From: Glebionis coronaria
Taxonomy: Eukaryota; Streptophyta; Magnoliopsida; Asterales; Asteraceae
Reading direction: 5' to 3'
Length of the DNA stretch: 64,000 bases
Assembly (NCBI GenBank): GCA_025667525.1
Contig: CM046879.1
Location: 389,383,039 to 389,447,038, forward strand
Shown here: piece by piece, positions 11,401 to 22,100 of the stretch
How positions within the stretch are numbered: position 1 is the first letter of the stretch
How the letters are laid out: every line of letters starts with the position of its first letter
Notes under the pieces: model-generated
Seen by the model: only the letters and a program-made list of their open reading frames with translations
What the model was told of the DNA's origin: nothing
Databases searched by the model: none
Program-made: the position numbers and the translations under genes

Positions 11401-13878
11401 GAAAACGGGTCCTCATTGAGAAGTCTCTCAATAGTACGAATGTCTTCATCCCAATTGGTGGACAAATTATCATACTTAATATCGAGAGGACCCAAGCTAG
11501 CTTCGAAAGCATCCAAGTCACTTTCTCCAAAAGGAGTTAATGCGGGAGCAATTGAGGCAACGGTCTCAACATTGGGTAGAGAAGAAAGAGTACTTTTGCA
11601 AGCATCATGAAAATGTTCTTCACAAGCCTCATCGAGAACATCAATAGCATTAACACTTTCATATGAGTAAGGTTGCTTAGAAATCTTACCCATGTTGAAG
11701 ACAATTTTATCGTCACCAACTCTCATGATTATTTCGCCCGCGGCTACATCAATGAGAGTGCGACCGGTCCTCAGAAATGGACGTCCAACGATTAATGGAA
11801 CACGAGGATCCATCTCGTAGTCAACGACGACAAAATCCGCCGGGAAGGTGAATTTGTCAACGCCAACAAAGACATCTTCGGTTATCCCCACTGGATAAGC
11901 AACCGTACGGTTGGCTAATTCCAAAGTCATTTTAGTGGGGACTAGCTCGGGGAGAGATAATTGCTTCCAAACACTTAATGGCATTAAGTTTATACTGGCA
12001 CCTAGATCGGCTAGGGCCATGCAATTCTCTACTCCCGGGAAATTGCAAGGAATCAAGAAGCGACCCGGATCACCAAGTTTGGTAGGCAATTTCCTTAAGA
12101 GCACTGCGGAGCAGTTCTCGTTAAGTTGGGTATGAGCGATGTCAAGAAGCTTTTCCTTATCACTTAGAAGATCTTTAAACATCTTAGCGTATTTGGGCAT
12201 GTGAGCGAGAGCCTTGGCAAAGGAGATGTTAAAATTCAATTGTTTAAACATTTTTAGAAAGTTTGAAACCTGAATATCATCCTTGCTCTTTTGCTTCTCT
12301 TTCCTCAAACTTGAAGGATAAGGTATATTGGATGAAGAAGAAGGCTTTAAGGGAATAGGATCACTCACAACCACGGGTGGTGGGGAATTGGGGATAGAAG
12401 GTGAAGGAGGTGATGAAAGGTGCTCGTTTTCCTTGTTCACAATCACAGGTGGAGGTGTAGCAAGCTCGGGTTCCATATAACCTTTTCCACTATGAGTGGT
12501 GATTGCTTTCATCTCCCCTCTTGGATTCGCAACGGTATTACTCGGAAGAGTACCCGAAGAAGAGGGCTGATTACTTTGGATGAGCGAACCAATCATATCA
12601 CGAAGGTGAACAGCTTGATTGTTAAAAGAGTTTTGCATGTTTGCATTAATTTCATTGCTGTGTTTGGCCATATCATTCCTTAGCTCGGCTCGAATATCGC
12701 TCCCTTGTTTCACCATATCATTCTTCAAGTTGACAAATTGACTCTGAAGATTCGTCACCAACTCACGATTAGTCTTCATGAACGTCTCGACGTCTTGGTT
12801 TACTGCCATCAGTTGATTGAGAGGTGGAGCTTGGTAAGCTTGAGAAATTCCTTGAGTTGGGTATGGGTTTCTTTGGGATTGATATTGATTTTGAGCACGA
12901 GGTTGGGATTGGTTGTTTCGGTTATAGCTTTGTTGTTGGTTTTGGTTTGCAGGAGGGAAACCGGGAGGAGCAAGATAATTGTTGGAACGATAACTTAGCA
13001 AGCCACGGTCTCCTTGAGGGCGAGCTTGATAGCCTCCCGTGGGATAAGTGCCGTAAGCTGCGTTAACATTTTCAGAATAATTGCCTTGGGTAGAAGGACA
13101 ATCATTGTAAGAGTGAGGGCCACCACATGTGTCACACGAAATAGCAACAGCTTTAGCTTGTTGAAAGTGGTTTGTGTCCATGGCCATGAAATTCTTGTTC
13201 ATTTCAGCGAGTTGTCGAGAAATTTCAGACATTTCAGGATTGGAGGTAGTAGAAGAAACATTGACTCTCGAGTTAGATCTTGAGGATGCGGATGAATCCC
13301 AATTCTTGTGGTGAGTAGTCATGTTTTCGATCAACTCTCGACACTCCTCCGGCCTCCTTTTCATAAAAGTACCACCGGCGGCGGCATTGATCGTGTCACG
13401 ATCACGAAAGGTGAGACCATTGTAGAAGGTGTCAATGAGAGTGACGGGGAGCATATTGTGATTTGGACAGCGGTCGATCAAATCATTGTATCGTTCCCAT
13501 GCATCGAAAAGTGATTCATCATTCTCTTGCATAAATCCACTGATTTGGTTACGAAGGCTTGTGGCCATGGATGGGGGAAAGTAGCACGATAAAAAGCGTT
13601 GAGTCATGTCGTTCTACGTATGAATAGAATTCTTAGGAAGACGGTCAAACCATTTTTCGGCATGGTGAGAAAGCGAGTTTGGAAAAAGTTGAAGGCGAAG
13701 GTCATCCATAGAAACACCGGAGCACTTCATGCTTTGGGTCATGGTAATGAATTTGTCGAGGTGTTTGTTGGCATCATCATCCGGAATTCCACGAAATGGG
13801 TTCGTTTGCACTTGCTGGATCATGTGATGCTTCAACGAAAACTCCTGAGCCGTGACGTGCATTGGCGCAATCGGGCCT
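8420..13878 (-). pseudogene. Element B gag-pol, main part; Athila-type polyprotein broken by three stops and one frameshift
   Basis: Read on the - strand from the element A insertion. Order: rest of the gag domain with a CX2CX3HX4C knuckle (CDTCGG...HSYNDC), aspartic protease (DLGASIN near 12010), reverse transcriptase (FMDDF near 10580), RNase H (CDASD, YTDHSA), integrase zinc finger (to about 9380), integrase core (WGIDFMG, SDRGTHF, D-D-E) and an integrase tail ending at 8420. There is no chromodomain, as expected for Athila. Breaks: in-frame TAG at 13614-13616 where element A has Trp; a frameshift near 9790-9800 between RNase H and integrase; in-frame TAA at 9380-9382 and 9095-9097, where A has Gln. 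The catalytic motifs are kept, but a continuous product cannot be made. The first 67 codons are on the far side of element A (28601-28802). Confidence 0.92.
13874..13878. repeat. Target-site duplication (GGCCT) left of element A
   Basis: GGCCT here and at 28601-28605 flank element A's TG...CA ends. Removing A and one copy rejoins the B gag reading frame without a shift. Confidence 0.95.
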
Positions 13879-14612
13879 TGATAGTAGTAAATTACACCCC
13901 TTTCTTTGCCTTAGGAAAAACAAAGATAAGAAACGTAAAGTAGCGGTAAGCGTTAAATACTCGTTTAGGAAAACGGAGTATTAATGACCCTATCAAATAA
14001 AAATGAGATGAAAGATTCGTTTCCCAAGGAGGTATGGTGTTGTGAATTAACTTGTATTTATTTGAGATTAATATTAAGAAGAATGGGGGTGAGAAGAAGA
14101 AAAGACGGATACGACGAAAACGTAAAACCGTAGAAAAATCACTAAAATTAAAAATTATTAAAACCAAAAACAAAATCAAGAAAAAGATTAAAAAGACTAA
14201 AACAAGTCTAAAATAATATAAATAAAGACAAAAATCCAATAAAGATATTTTAAAACCTTTTATTAATTAAATAATTAATTTTAAATGCTAATTAAAGCCC
14301 TAAAATTAAATTTAATTAATTCAAATGTCAAAAATATGATTTTATTGAATAATTACTCAACTTATATTATTATAAGACTAAAAAGAGATTTTCTAAAAAT
14401 TAAAACCTATTAAAACTATTTTTAAAACTCTAAAAATGATTAAAACTAATTAAAAACTAATTAAACTTAAAATAATTATAAATCTAAAAGTTATAAAAAT
14501 AATCTAAAAATGAAAATAGTCCTAATCAATGACAAAGATCTTAAGAAAAATGAAAAAGAAAGAAAAATAAAATTTTGAAAATTAATTAATAAAATAATAT
14601 TAAAACACTGTC

Positions 14613-14790
14613 TTGCGCCGCAGTGCTTGGGTCTTGCGGCGCAACGTGTGAAACGAGATACCCAAGATCAGCAGAACCTTCAGTTGCGCCGCAATGCTTC
14701 TGTCTTGCGCCGCAACTTGTGAAACGGGAAAACCAAAATCTGCAGTTCCTTTAGTTGCGCCGCAACGCTTAGGACTTGCGGCGCAATTCC
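14613..14790 (-). repeat. 71-bp tandem repeat with TTGCGSCGCAA palindromes in the A LTR (3' copy)
   Basis: Units start at 14613, 14684 and 14755 (period 71; the third is partial). Each has two near-palindromes TTGCGCCGCAA or TTGCGGCGCAA 21 bp apart (14613/14634, 14684/14705, 14755/14776), separated by diverged AAC-rich spacer. It is a GC-rich island in very AT-rich DNA. Confidence 0.85.
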
Positions 14791-14900
14791 TGTGACGTGC
14801 CTGGTACTGCTTGTGCTGTTTTGCTTTCTCCAAGTATGATACAAGCCAAGAGGACTTGGCAATGTGCTTTGTTTGGTGATTATTTGGACAATTGGGGCAC

Positions 14901-14924
14901 CCTTGTGCTTAATGAAGCACAAGG
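14901..14924 (-). promoter_or_regulatory. Leader hairpin of element A (3' LTR copy)
   Basis: On the - strand arms CCTTGTGCTT and AAGCACAAGG enclose a 4-nt loop, followed by GTGCCC. Element C has a hairpin of equal length at 30808-30831 with five compensated base pairs. The 5' LTR copy is at 26551-26574. Confidence 0.65.
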
Positions 14925-15880
14925 AGTCAAGTAACACACAAATAACAACAAGAATCAAAGATCAACAATCAAAGATCATGCACAAAGTTCATCACAAATC
15001 AAGCAAATTAGCAATATGCAGATTTTTAACACCCTTAATCCTTTTAAACTCAACAAATTTGTTCAAATCTTGTTCCAAACTAATTAACTACTTACTAATA
15101 ACCTTAATCAACCCTAAACAAGCAATCTAACACCTTTTAGCAACACAAATCAATGATTGTACCCTGCTTAAACCTGTTGCCAAACACCCTTTAAACTTTT
15201 TGAAAACCAATTTTTCCAAATCAAAACCTTATGAAACCTAACCAAAATGTTATCAAAGCTTCATATCATGTATATAACATAACATAAACACAAATCAAGT
15301 AACTTAAACACACTTAATCAATCAATCAAGCAAATCATGTAACAAGCACTTTTATGAACTTTTTCAAGGTAAAAGGAAGATACCTTAGGTTCTTACATCC
15401 AAGAACCTAGAGGATGAAAATCCTCCTCCAATCCAACCCGGGTTGGAGCTGAACTAAATCAACAAGCCTTCAACCTATTTGAACACAAAACAAAGAAACA
15501 AGAACAAAAATAATATGAAATGATATGATTCTTTTTTTTCTCTTTTTAAAACTCTTCCAAAACTTTTAACACCTTTCAAAAACGTTTTCTAATCCCTATA
15601 TCACCAATAACATTAACCATAAACACCAAAAACCTTTTGAGAAGATTTTACCAAAATCTCTCAAAATCTCAAAACCTTAAACAACTTTGAAAATCAAAGT
15701 TGCTTAACCAAATAAAAGTGGAACTCAGAATCAATCTCCTCACAACACACAAACTTTTAAAAACAATAAAAAAGGAATTACACTTGAATATTTCAAAAAC
15801 CAAACTTTTTATTTCTTTAAAAAGGAATTACATGTGAGAGACTAGAAACTGGAACCAAGGGATCACCACAACTTGGGTCT

Positions 15881-15890
15881 CCTTTTATAG
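15881..15890 (-). promoter_or_regulatory. Probable TATA box of the element A 3' LTR
   Basis: CTATAAAAGG on the - strand, about 1.06 kb into the LTR. The copy that would drive the element is at 27531-27540. Confidence 0.6.
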
Positions 15891-16950
15891 AGCCTATAGA
15901 ACATCCTAGAAGCATAAAAACATAAAACCCTAATACATAGAAAATCCCAAATGTGCCCTTGAATGATTTTGAGTGCATTTTGTCCTCTCATTTGATCTTG
16001 GACGTTTATTTTGCTTTGGGAGGAAGCAAATAATCTTGGCCATTGATTTATGCCACGTCATGATGCTTGGGGGCTAAGGAATGATGTGATTGGTGGATTG
16101 GGGAATTGGGGGTTTGGTGCACATGAGTGGGATGCAGGTTTTTAGGAGTGGGAAGGGTTTTTGAGTGTGTGAATTAAGTGTGTGAAGGTTTAATTGAGTT
16201 TTACCCAAGGAAAAGTGAAGGTAAATTCTGGAGAAGTAAAAATGATGAACAAGGGTCCATTGATCCGTTTTTTGGGGGTGGTGTGGTGTTAGGCGCATTT
16301 TTATTTAAATGTTTCAGGTTTGGCACTTTTGGTCCTTGTCTTTTGGAATTTTTGGCTTTTAAAGATTTTCAGCCTAAAATTCGTCTCTCCCTTGTATTTA
16401 AGTTTCATCACTTGACAATTTTGGCACAAACTTTCCATAAAGATGTTTCAAAGGCGATTTTTGTCATTTGGTGATTTTTCAAGGACTAATCTTGGACAAT
16501 GTTGATCTTCAAAGGTCTTCAATGAGTCTTAATCTTCATGAGGGACCATTTTTGGCAATTTGAATTTGTTGAGGGACTAATCTTGCCATTTCTTCAATCT
16601 TGAAGGACCTTTTTGCAATTTTGACAAACTTAAGGGACCAAACTTGTAATTATTAATATACAAGGGTTTTAAGTGTCATTTCTTCATTCATTGAGGATCA
16701 ATCTTGTTTTGTCTTCAAGTCTTCAAGGGTATTTGATGAAAATTCCATGATTAGGGCCCGGTTCATTGTACGGCTTCGTTTCTCGTGTTCGTTTTTCCTT
16801 GATTCTTGTGATCTTTTGTCTTTTTCACGATATCCATACCTAAAATACACAAGTAAACAAACACAAGCATATATATGGTATTTTACGACATTTTAGTGCA
16901 TTTAAAGCCCGAAAAGAACGATGAGATCATGTATAAATGCCATCTCATCA

Positions 16951-16989
16951 CTCCCCCATACTAAGCCATTGCCGTGCCCTCACGCAATG
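16951..16989 (-). promoter_or_regulatory. Element A polypurine tract and pre-PPT hairpin
   Basis: CTTAGTATGGGGGAG directly precedes the LTR and would prime plus-strand DNA synthesis. Upstream, CATTGC / GCAATG arms (16967-16989) enclose an inner GTG/CAC pair. Confidence 0.7.
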
Positions 16990-18289
16990 CTAGAATAAAG
17001 TATCTAAGCATCACCAAAGTTCAATTTTATTAACCTTTATCGAAGAGTAAAAGACTTGCAACATACTACGAGATTGTGTAAAGACATAATGTATGATTTT
17101 CATCACCAAAAGGTGACTTTTAGGGTCAAAGAATAGAAACAAGTTAATGTCCCTTAGAGTAAATTTCGTCATCCTTGATTGTCATACATTCCATGCTAAG
17201 TGCAAAAACAAGATCATTGTTGGTACAAGTCACAATGCTAACACTACTCATACGTTCAAATTGTGTAATACTCTTTCTCCCCGCAATCCTAGTTATTATA
17301 AAAGGAAATGGGTTACTAGCATTTTTTATCTATTTGTCATGGATCACAAGTGATTCATATTGACTTATTTAAGTAGTTATTAGTCCGAAAGCAAAGTAGC
17401 ACGATTTGATCAATAGTTAGCCGAAGGACAAAATCTTTTAAAACGGCTTCTCGTGTATCTCCTTAAGTTCATATCTTGGCATAACTCGTTTCACGATTTG
17501 AGACCTTTCTCGGACCGATATTTGGCATGTACTTCATACTTCAAATCTTGGGAAGACGTTCTTGAAATTATGGTCTTCTCTTCATATATTTGGAATTTCT
17601 TCACTTGACGTTTTTGAGAGATTCTTCATATAGGACCACGACTTCATCATTTTTCTTCAATCTTTACTTTGGATTTTGATATACAACGATCCGCCTCCTT
17701 TTCGGACTTGGATATATTTATCCTCATACCTTGTTAGGGTCTTTTTGGATAGACTTTCTCCATTCTTTAGGGGAGTAATAGCTTCTCGTCGTGTGTCTCG
17801 ATCCTTCATATTGATTTTGGAACAATGATACTTCACATCATCTTTGGATCTTTAGCAAAAATAGAGCTCCTCATGCCTTGTTAGGGCCTTTTTGGATGAT
17901 CGCCAATCTTCGCGTCCCGCTTCAATAAGTTATGCCTTGGCTATGAACTCTATTCAACCCCGAGCAACTTTTAAACGATCTTGCGCTAGAGGCTAAGTAA
18001 CCTTTCAAACCGTACGACCTTACTTATTGCAATTATGATTTATTCCTAATGCATTGATCTTATGGGAAGAAAAAGCCACAATTAAAAACACATGAGTTTT
18101 TGAAAGAACACTTTCATGTTCTACGTTTAGCATGATCACTTGTCTAACTCTATCATTTCTCGTTCTTCACTATTTAAAGACCTCTAATTAAAGAGACTCG
18201 TGAATACTTAGCCATGCAAGTCAAAATTAAGCCAAATTTGGATTAGCTTTCATTAAGACTATATCAAATCAAAGTTTTGGGTTTTCAAG

Positions 18290-18490
18290 CCACCTATAGG
18301 ATCTTGCACTTTCTTGGACTTTTTCAAGTTTAGAGAATGCGTTTTATAGTTCCCTTGATAAGTGACTTTCTAGAATCAATTATAGGAACTTGCGAAAAGT
18401 TCTTGTTCTTAACCCGAATGAATTAAGACTTTCGCGTTTTAAAGCTCCCTATATAAAAGTCTAGCAAAACTTGAATTGAGCGGGTTAAGG
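18290..18490 (-). promoter_or_regulatory. Conserved non-coding block (copy in element A)
   Basis: Shared with B 7590-7795 and D 38618-38815. In A, CTTAACCCG (about 18410) can pair over about 75 nt with CGGGTTAAG (about 18482). Local arms GAACTT / AAGTTC enclose GCGAA. Confidence 0.6.
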
Positions 18491-18703
18491 AATGTAAATG
18501 GCTCCAAATGCCCATCAAGTCAAAAATTAACTCTTATTCTACCCATCGGAAAATATACATTCGTGTCTTAAAAACACTTATGAAAACTAAGAAAAATTAA
18601 AATTTGGCCATTTTTAGCCTTATTAGCAAAACAAAACATTGAAAATTGGAAAACGTGAGGGCGTAGCAAAGCAAGTACCTATTCATCCCCCCATACTAAA
18701 AGT

Positions 18704-18723
18704 AAACATTGTCCTCAATGTTT
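18704..18723 (-). promoter_or_regulatory. Invariant 20-nt palindrome of element A
   Basis: Identical to the copies in B, C, D and E. It sits between two internal polypurine-like tracts. Confidence 0.65.
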
Positions 18724-19082
18724 CGAGTCTAAAGGTGGAGCACCCCCATACTAGAGACGAAGAGTCGAATGCTTAGGATCTAGCATGGAAAGGGTGATCA
18801 ACAATATATCTAAAGCCGTTTATTAATTATGCTAAAAGATAATTGTTAGAACAATAAAGGATATGTCATGGATTCGTGAAAAACTTCTTCAAACGAACGA
18901 TGGAGGCTCACGTAAACGAACACGAGAGTCTTCAATCGTAGACGATGATGATGATCTAGATAACACAATCACAAACAACCACGAGACAACGAGTTGGAAG
19001 GGTACAAGTCCCCTTATTAGTGAACATAAAGCATAAAGATAAGCATGGGATCTCCCCCACGAGGCACCTCGTTTTTGATTAC

Positions 19083-19102
19083 CGAGTCATGAGCTCGACT
19101 CG
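19083..19102 (-). promoter_or_regulatory. Post-pol GAGTC hairpin of element A
   Basis: CGAGTC / GACTCG arms begin 12 nt past the pol stop, followed by AAAAAC and a GTGGGGGAG purine run. Confidence 0.5.
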
Positions 19103-19114
19103 ATCCCCTCAATG

Positions 19115-22100
19115 CTAATTATCATTGGGGAAGGTGTCTTGGTCGGGGGCAACCATTGAAGGAATTTCCCCACCAAAGTAGTGCTTAAGCCTATGTCCAT
19201 TCACCTTGAAATTGGGGCCATCATCTTGAGCTAGCTCAATGGTCCCATATGGAAACACTTGTGTAATGGTGAACGGACCCGACCAACGAGATTTCAATTT
19301 CCCGGAAAATATCTTAAGACGTGAGTTAAAAAGCAACACTTGATCACCAATGTTAAAAACCCGGTTTTTAATCTTTGAATCATGAAACTTTTTAGTCTTT
19401 TCTTTAAAAATTAATGAATTTTCATAAGCATTATCCCTTAATTCATCCAATTCATTCAATTGTATTTTCCGGTGATCTCCCGCGGTCTTCAAGTCAAAAT
19501 TAGCATGCTTAAGGGCCCAATATGCCTTATGCTCCAATTCAATGGGCAAATGACAATTCTTCCCATAGACTAACTTATAAGGAGTGCAACCGATAGGTGT
19601 CTTATAAGCGGTCCTAAAGGCCCATAAAGCGTCATCGAGTTTGTCGGACCATGAAGCACGGTTTTCTCCAATCGACCTTTCTAAAATCCTCTTCAAAGCT
19701 CGGTTCGAAACCTCGACTTGCCCACTCGTTTGCGGGTGATAAGCCGTAGAAAGACGATGTGTAACCCCATATTTCTTTAGAACCTTTTCGAATTGGTCAT
19801 TACAAAAATGGGTTCCACGATCGCTTATAATAGCACGAGGGGTTCCGAACCGAGAGAATAGTTGCTTTAAAAACTTTACTACCACACGAGCATCATTAGT
19901 AGGCAAAGCCTTAGCTTCCACCCACTTAGAAAGGTAGTCCACCGCGACGAGGATATATTTGTTGCCATGAGACGATGGGAACGGCCCCATAAAGTCTATT
20001 CCCCATATGTCGAAAATCTCACACACTTGAATTATATTTTGCGGCATTTCATCATGTTGAGACGATTTTCCTTGACGTTGGCACGAATCACACGACTTTA
20101 CAAGTGCGTGTGCATCACGATAGATAGAAGGCCAAAAGAAACCGGCATCGAACACTTTCTTAGCCGTGAGATTAGCACCGTGGTGACCACCCGTGGGTCC
20201 CTCGTGACAAGCTCTAAGGATATTAGAAGCTTCGGTACCAAACACACAACGTCGAACGAGTTGATCCGCACAAATCCGAAAGAGATAAGGGTCGTCCCAA
20301 AAATAGAACTTGACGTCACGAAAGAATTTTCGTTTTTGTTGTGTCGTCATACCCTTGATTATGAAATTGCCCGCATGGTAATTTGCAATGTCGGCAAACC
20401 ATGGGGTGGTGTCTTTAGAATTCACTACACCGAGAGTCTCAAGAGGAAATGTTTCGGTAATTTCCTTGTTCTCGAAAACATCTTTGTGAGGATCTTCTAG
20501 ACGAGAGAGATGATCGGCTGCTAGATTCTCGGCTCCTTTTTTGTCAAGCACGGTGACATCAAATTCTTGGAGGAGGAGCATCCAACGAAGCAATCTCGGC
20601 TTAGCATCTTGCTTAGCTAAGAGATACTTGATAGCCGAATGGTCGGTATACACGATGCTTTTAGTTAAGACGAGATAAGGTCGGAATTTCTCAAAAGCAT
20701 AGACCACGGCAAGGAATTCCTTTTCCGTTGTGGTGTACTTTAATTGAGCCTCGGTCATCGTCTTACTAGCATAGTGGATAGGACGGAAATGCTTGTCGTA
20801 ACGTTGCCCTAAGACGGCCCCTATAGCATAATCACTTGCATCGCACATGATTTCAAAGGGTAATTCCCAATTAGGAGCAACAAGAATGGGAGCTTCGGTA
20901 AGTTTCCTTTTTAGAGTCTCGAAAGCCTTAACACAATCCTCATTAAAGTTAAAAGGAGCATCCTTCTCGAGAAGGTGTGTCATAGGACGAGAAATCTTCG
21001 AAAAGTCCTTGATGAAACGACGATAAAAGCCCGCGTGGCCTAGGAAACTACGAACTCCCTTAACGGTTTTGGGATGAGGTAACTTGGCGATGACGTCTAC
21101 CTTAGCTTTATCGACCTCAATCCCCGCCTTCGACACCTTATGTCCTAAGACGATTCCTTGTTTACACATGAAATGACATTTCTCCCAATTAAGCACAAGA
21201 TTGGTTTCTTCACAACGTTTTAACATTTGTTCGAGATTAGATAAACATGACGTGAACGAATTACCAAACACCGAGAAGTCATCCATAAACACTTCCATCG
21301 ACTTCTCGATCATGTCGTGAAAAATCGCCATCATACACCGTTGAAACGTACCGGGTGCATTGCAAAGTCCGAAAGGCATCCTACGATAAGCGAACGTTCC
21401 ATAAGGACACGTAAACGTAGTCTTCTCTTGATCACGAGGGTCGATAGGAATTTGAAAGTAACCGGAAAAACCATCTAAAAAGCAATAGAATTCATTTCCC
21501 GCAAGTCGCTCCAACATTTGATCCATGAAGGGCAAAGGAAAGTGGTCTTTACGAGTGGCGTCATTTAACTTTCGGTAGTCAATACACACCCTCCAACCGG
21601 TCACAACACGAGTGGGAATTAACTCGTTGTTTTCATTAGGCACAACGGTCATTCCTCCCTTTTTAGGGACACAATGGATTGGGCTCACCCATGGGCTATC
21701 GGATATAGGATAAATCATTCCCGCGTCAAGGAGTTTAAGGACCTCCTTTTTAATGACATCGTGAATTTTGGGATTTACCCTTCTTTGACTTTGAATTGCG
21801 GGTTTGTAGTCCTCCTCCATTAAAATCTTGTGAGTACAAAATTTTGGGTCAATACCCTTAATGTCGGAAATTTTCCACGCAATTGCCCCTTTGTGAGCCT
21901 TAAGAACTTTCAAGAGCTCGGTTTTTTCATCATTAGCAAGATCTTTTGCAATAATAACCGGCAATTTGTCATCACCTTCCAAGAATGCATATTCAAGGTG
22001 AGAAGGAAGATCTTTCAATTCAAGGATAGGCGGTTCCTCGATTGAAGATTTTGGTTCAACACTCATAACTTCCATCGGCGGAAGAAATGGTGGAATAGAA

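Larger units (their letters stand above)
13879..16950 (-). repeat. 3' LTR of element A (3,072 bp)
   Basis: On the - strand it starts TGATGAGATGG and ends CTACTATCA. In sense order: U3-start hairpin (16919-16950); an upstream part with degenerate repeats of a GGTCCCT/GGACC phrase (about 16475-16735); TATA at 15881-15890; a long AT-rich transcribed leader with a covarying hairpin (14901-14924) and a GC-rich 71-bp tandem repeat (14613-14790); then U5. Short ORFs here recur identically in the other LTR and are not genes. Confidence 0.95.
16990..19082 (-). other. Non-coding 3' region of element A
   Basis: About 2.1 kb with no env-like frame; the longest ORFs are 62-68 codons in the wrong context. 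It contains direct repeats of a CCTTGTTAGGG phrase (near 17730 and 17876), the conserved block at 18290-18490, and two polypurine-like tracts (18687-18699 and 18741-18754) with A's TAGTATGGGGG core on either side of the 20-nt palindrome at 18704-18723. Confidence 0.7.

Noticed and set aside
13614..13616. Programmed readthrough at the TAG in B gag
   Set aside because: It lies inside the gag domain, not at a domain border, and A and D have a sense codon there. Simple decay fits better.
18440..18460. TATATAAAAG in the conserved block as an antisense promoter
   Set aside because: The match is good and conserved, but there is no other promoter evidence. It is left as part of the conserved block.
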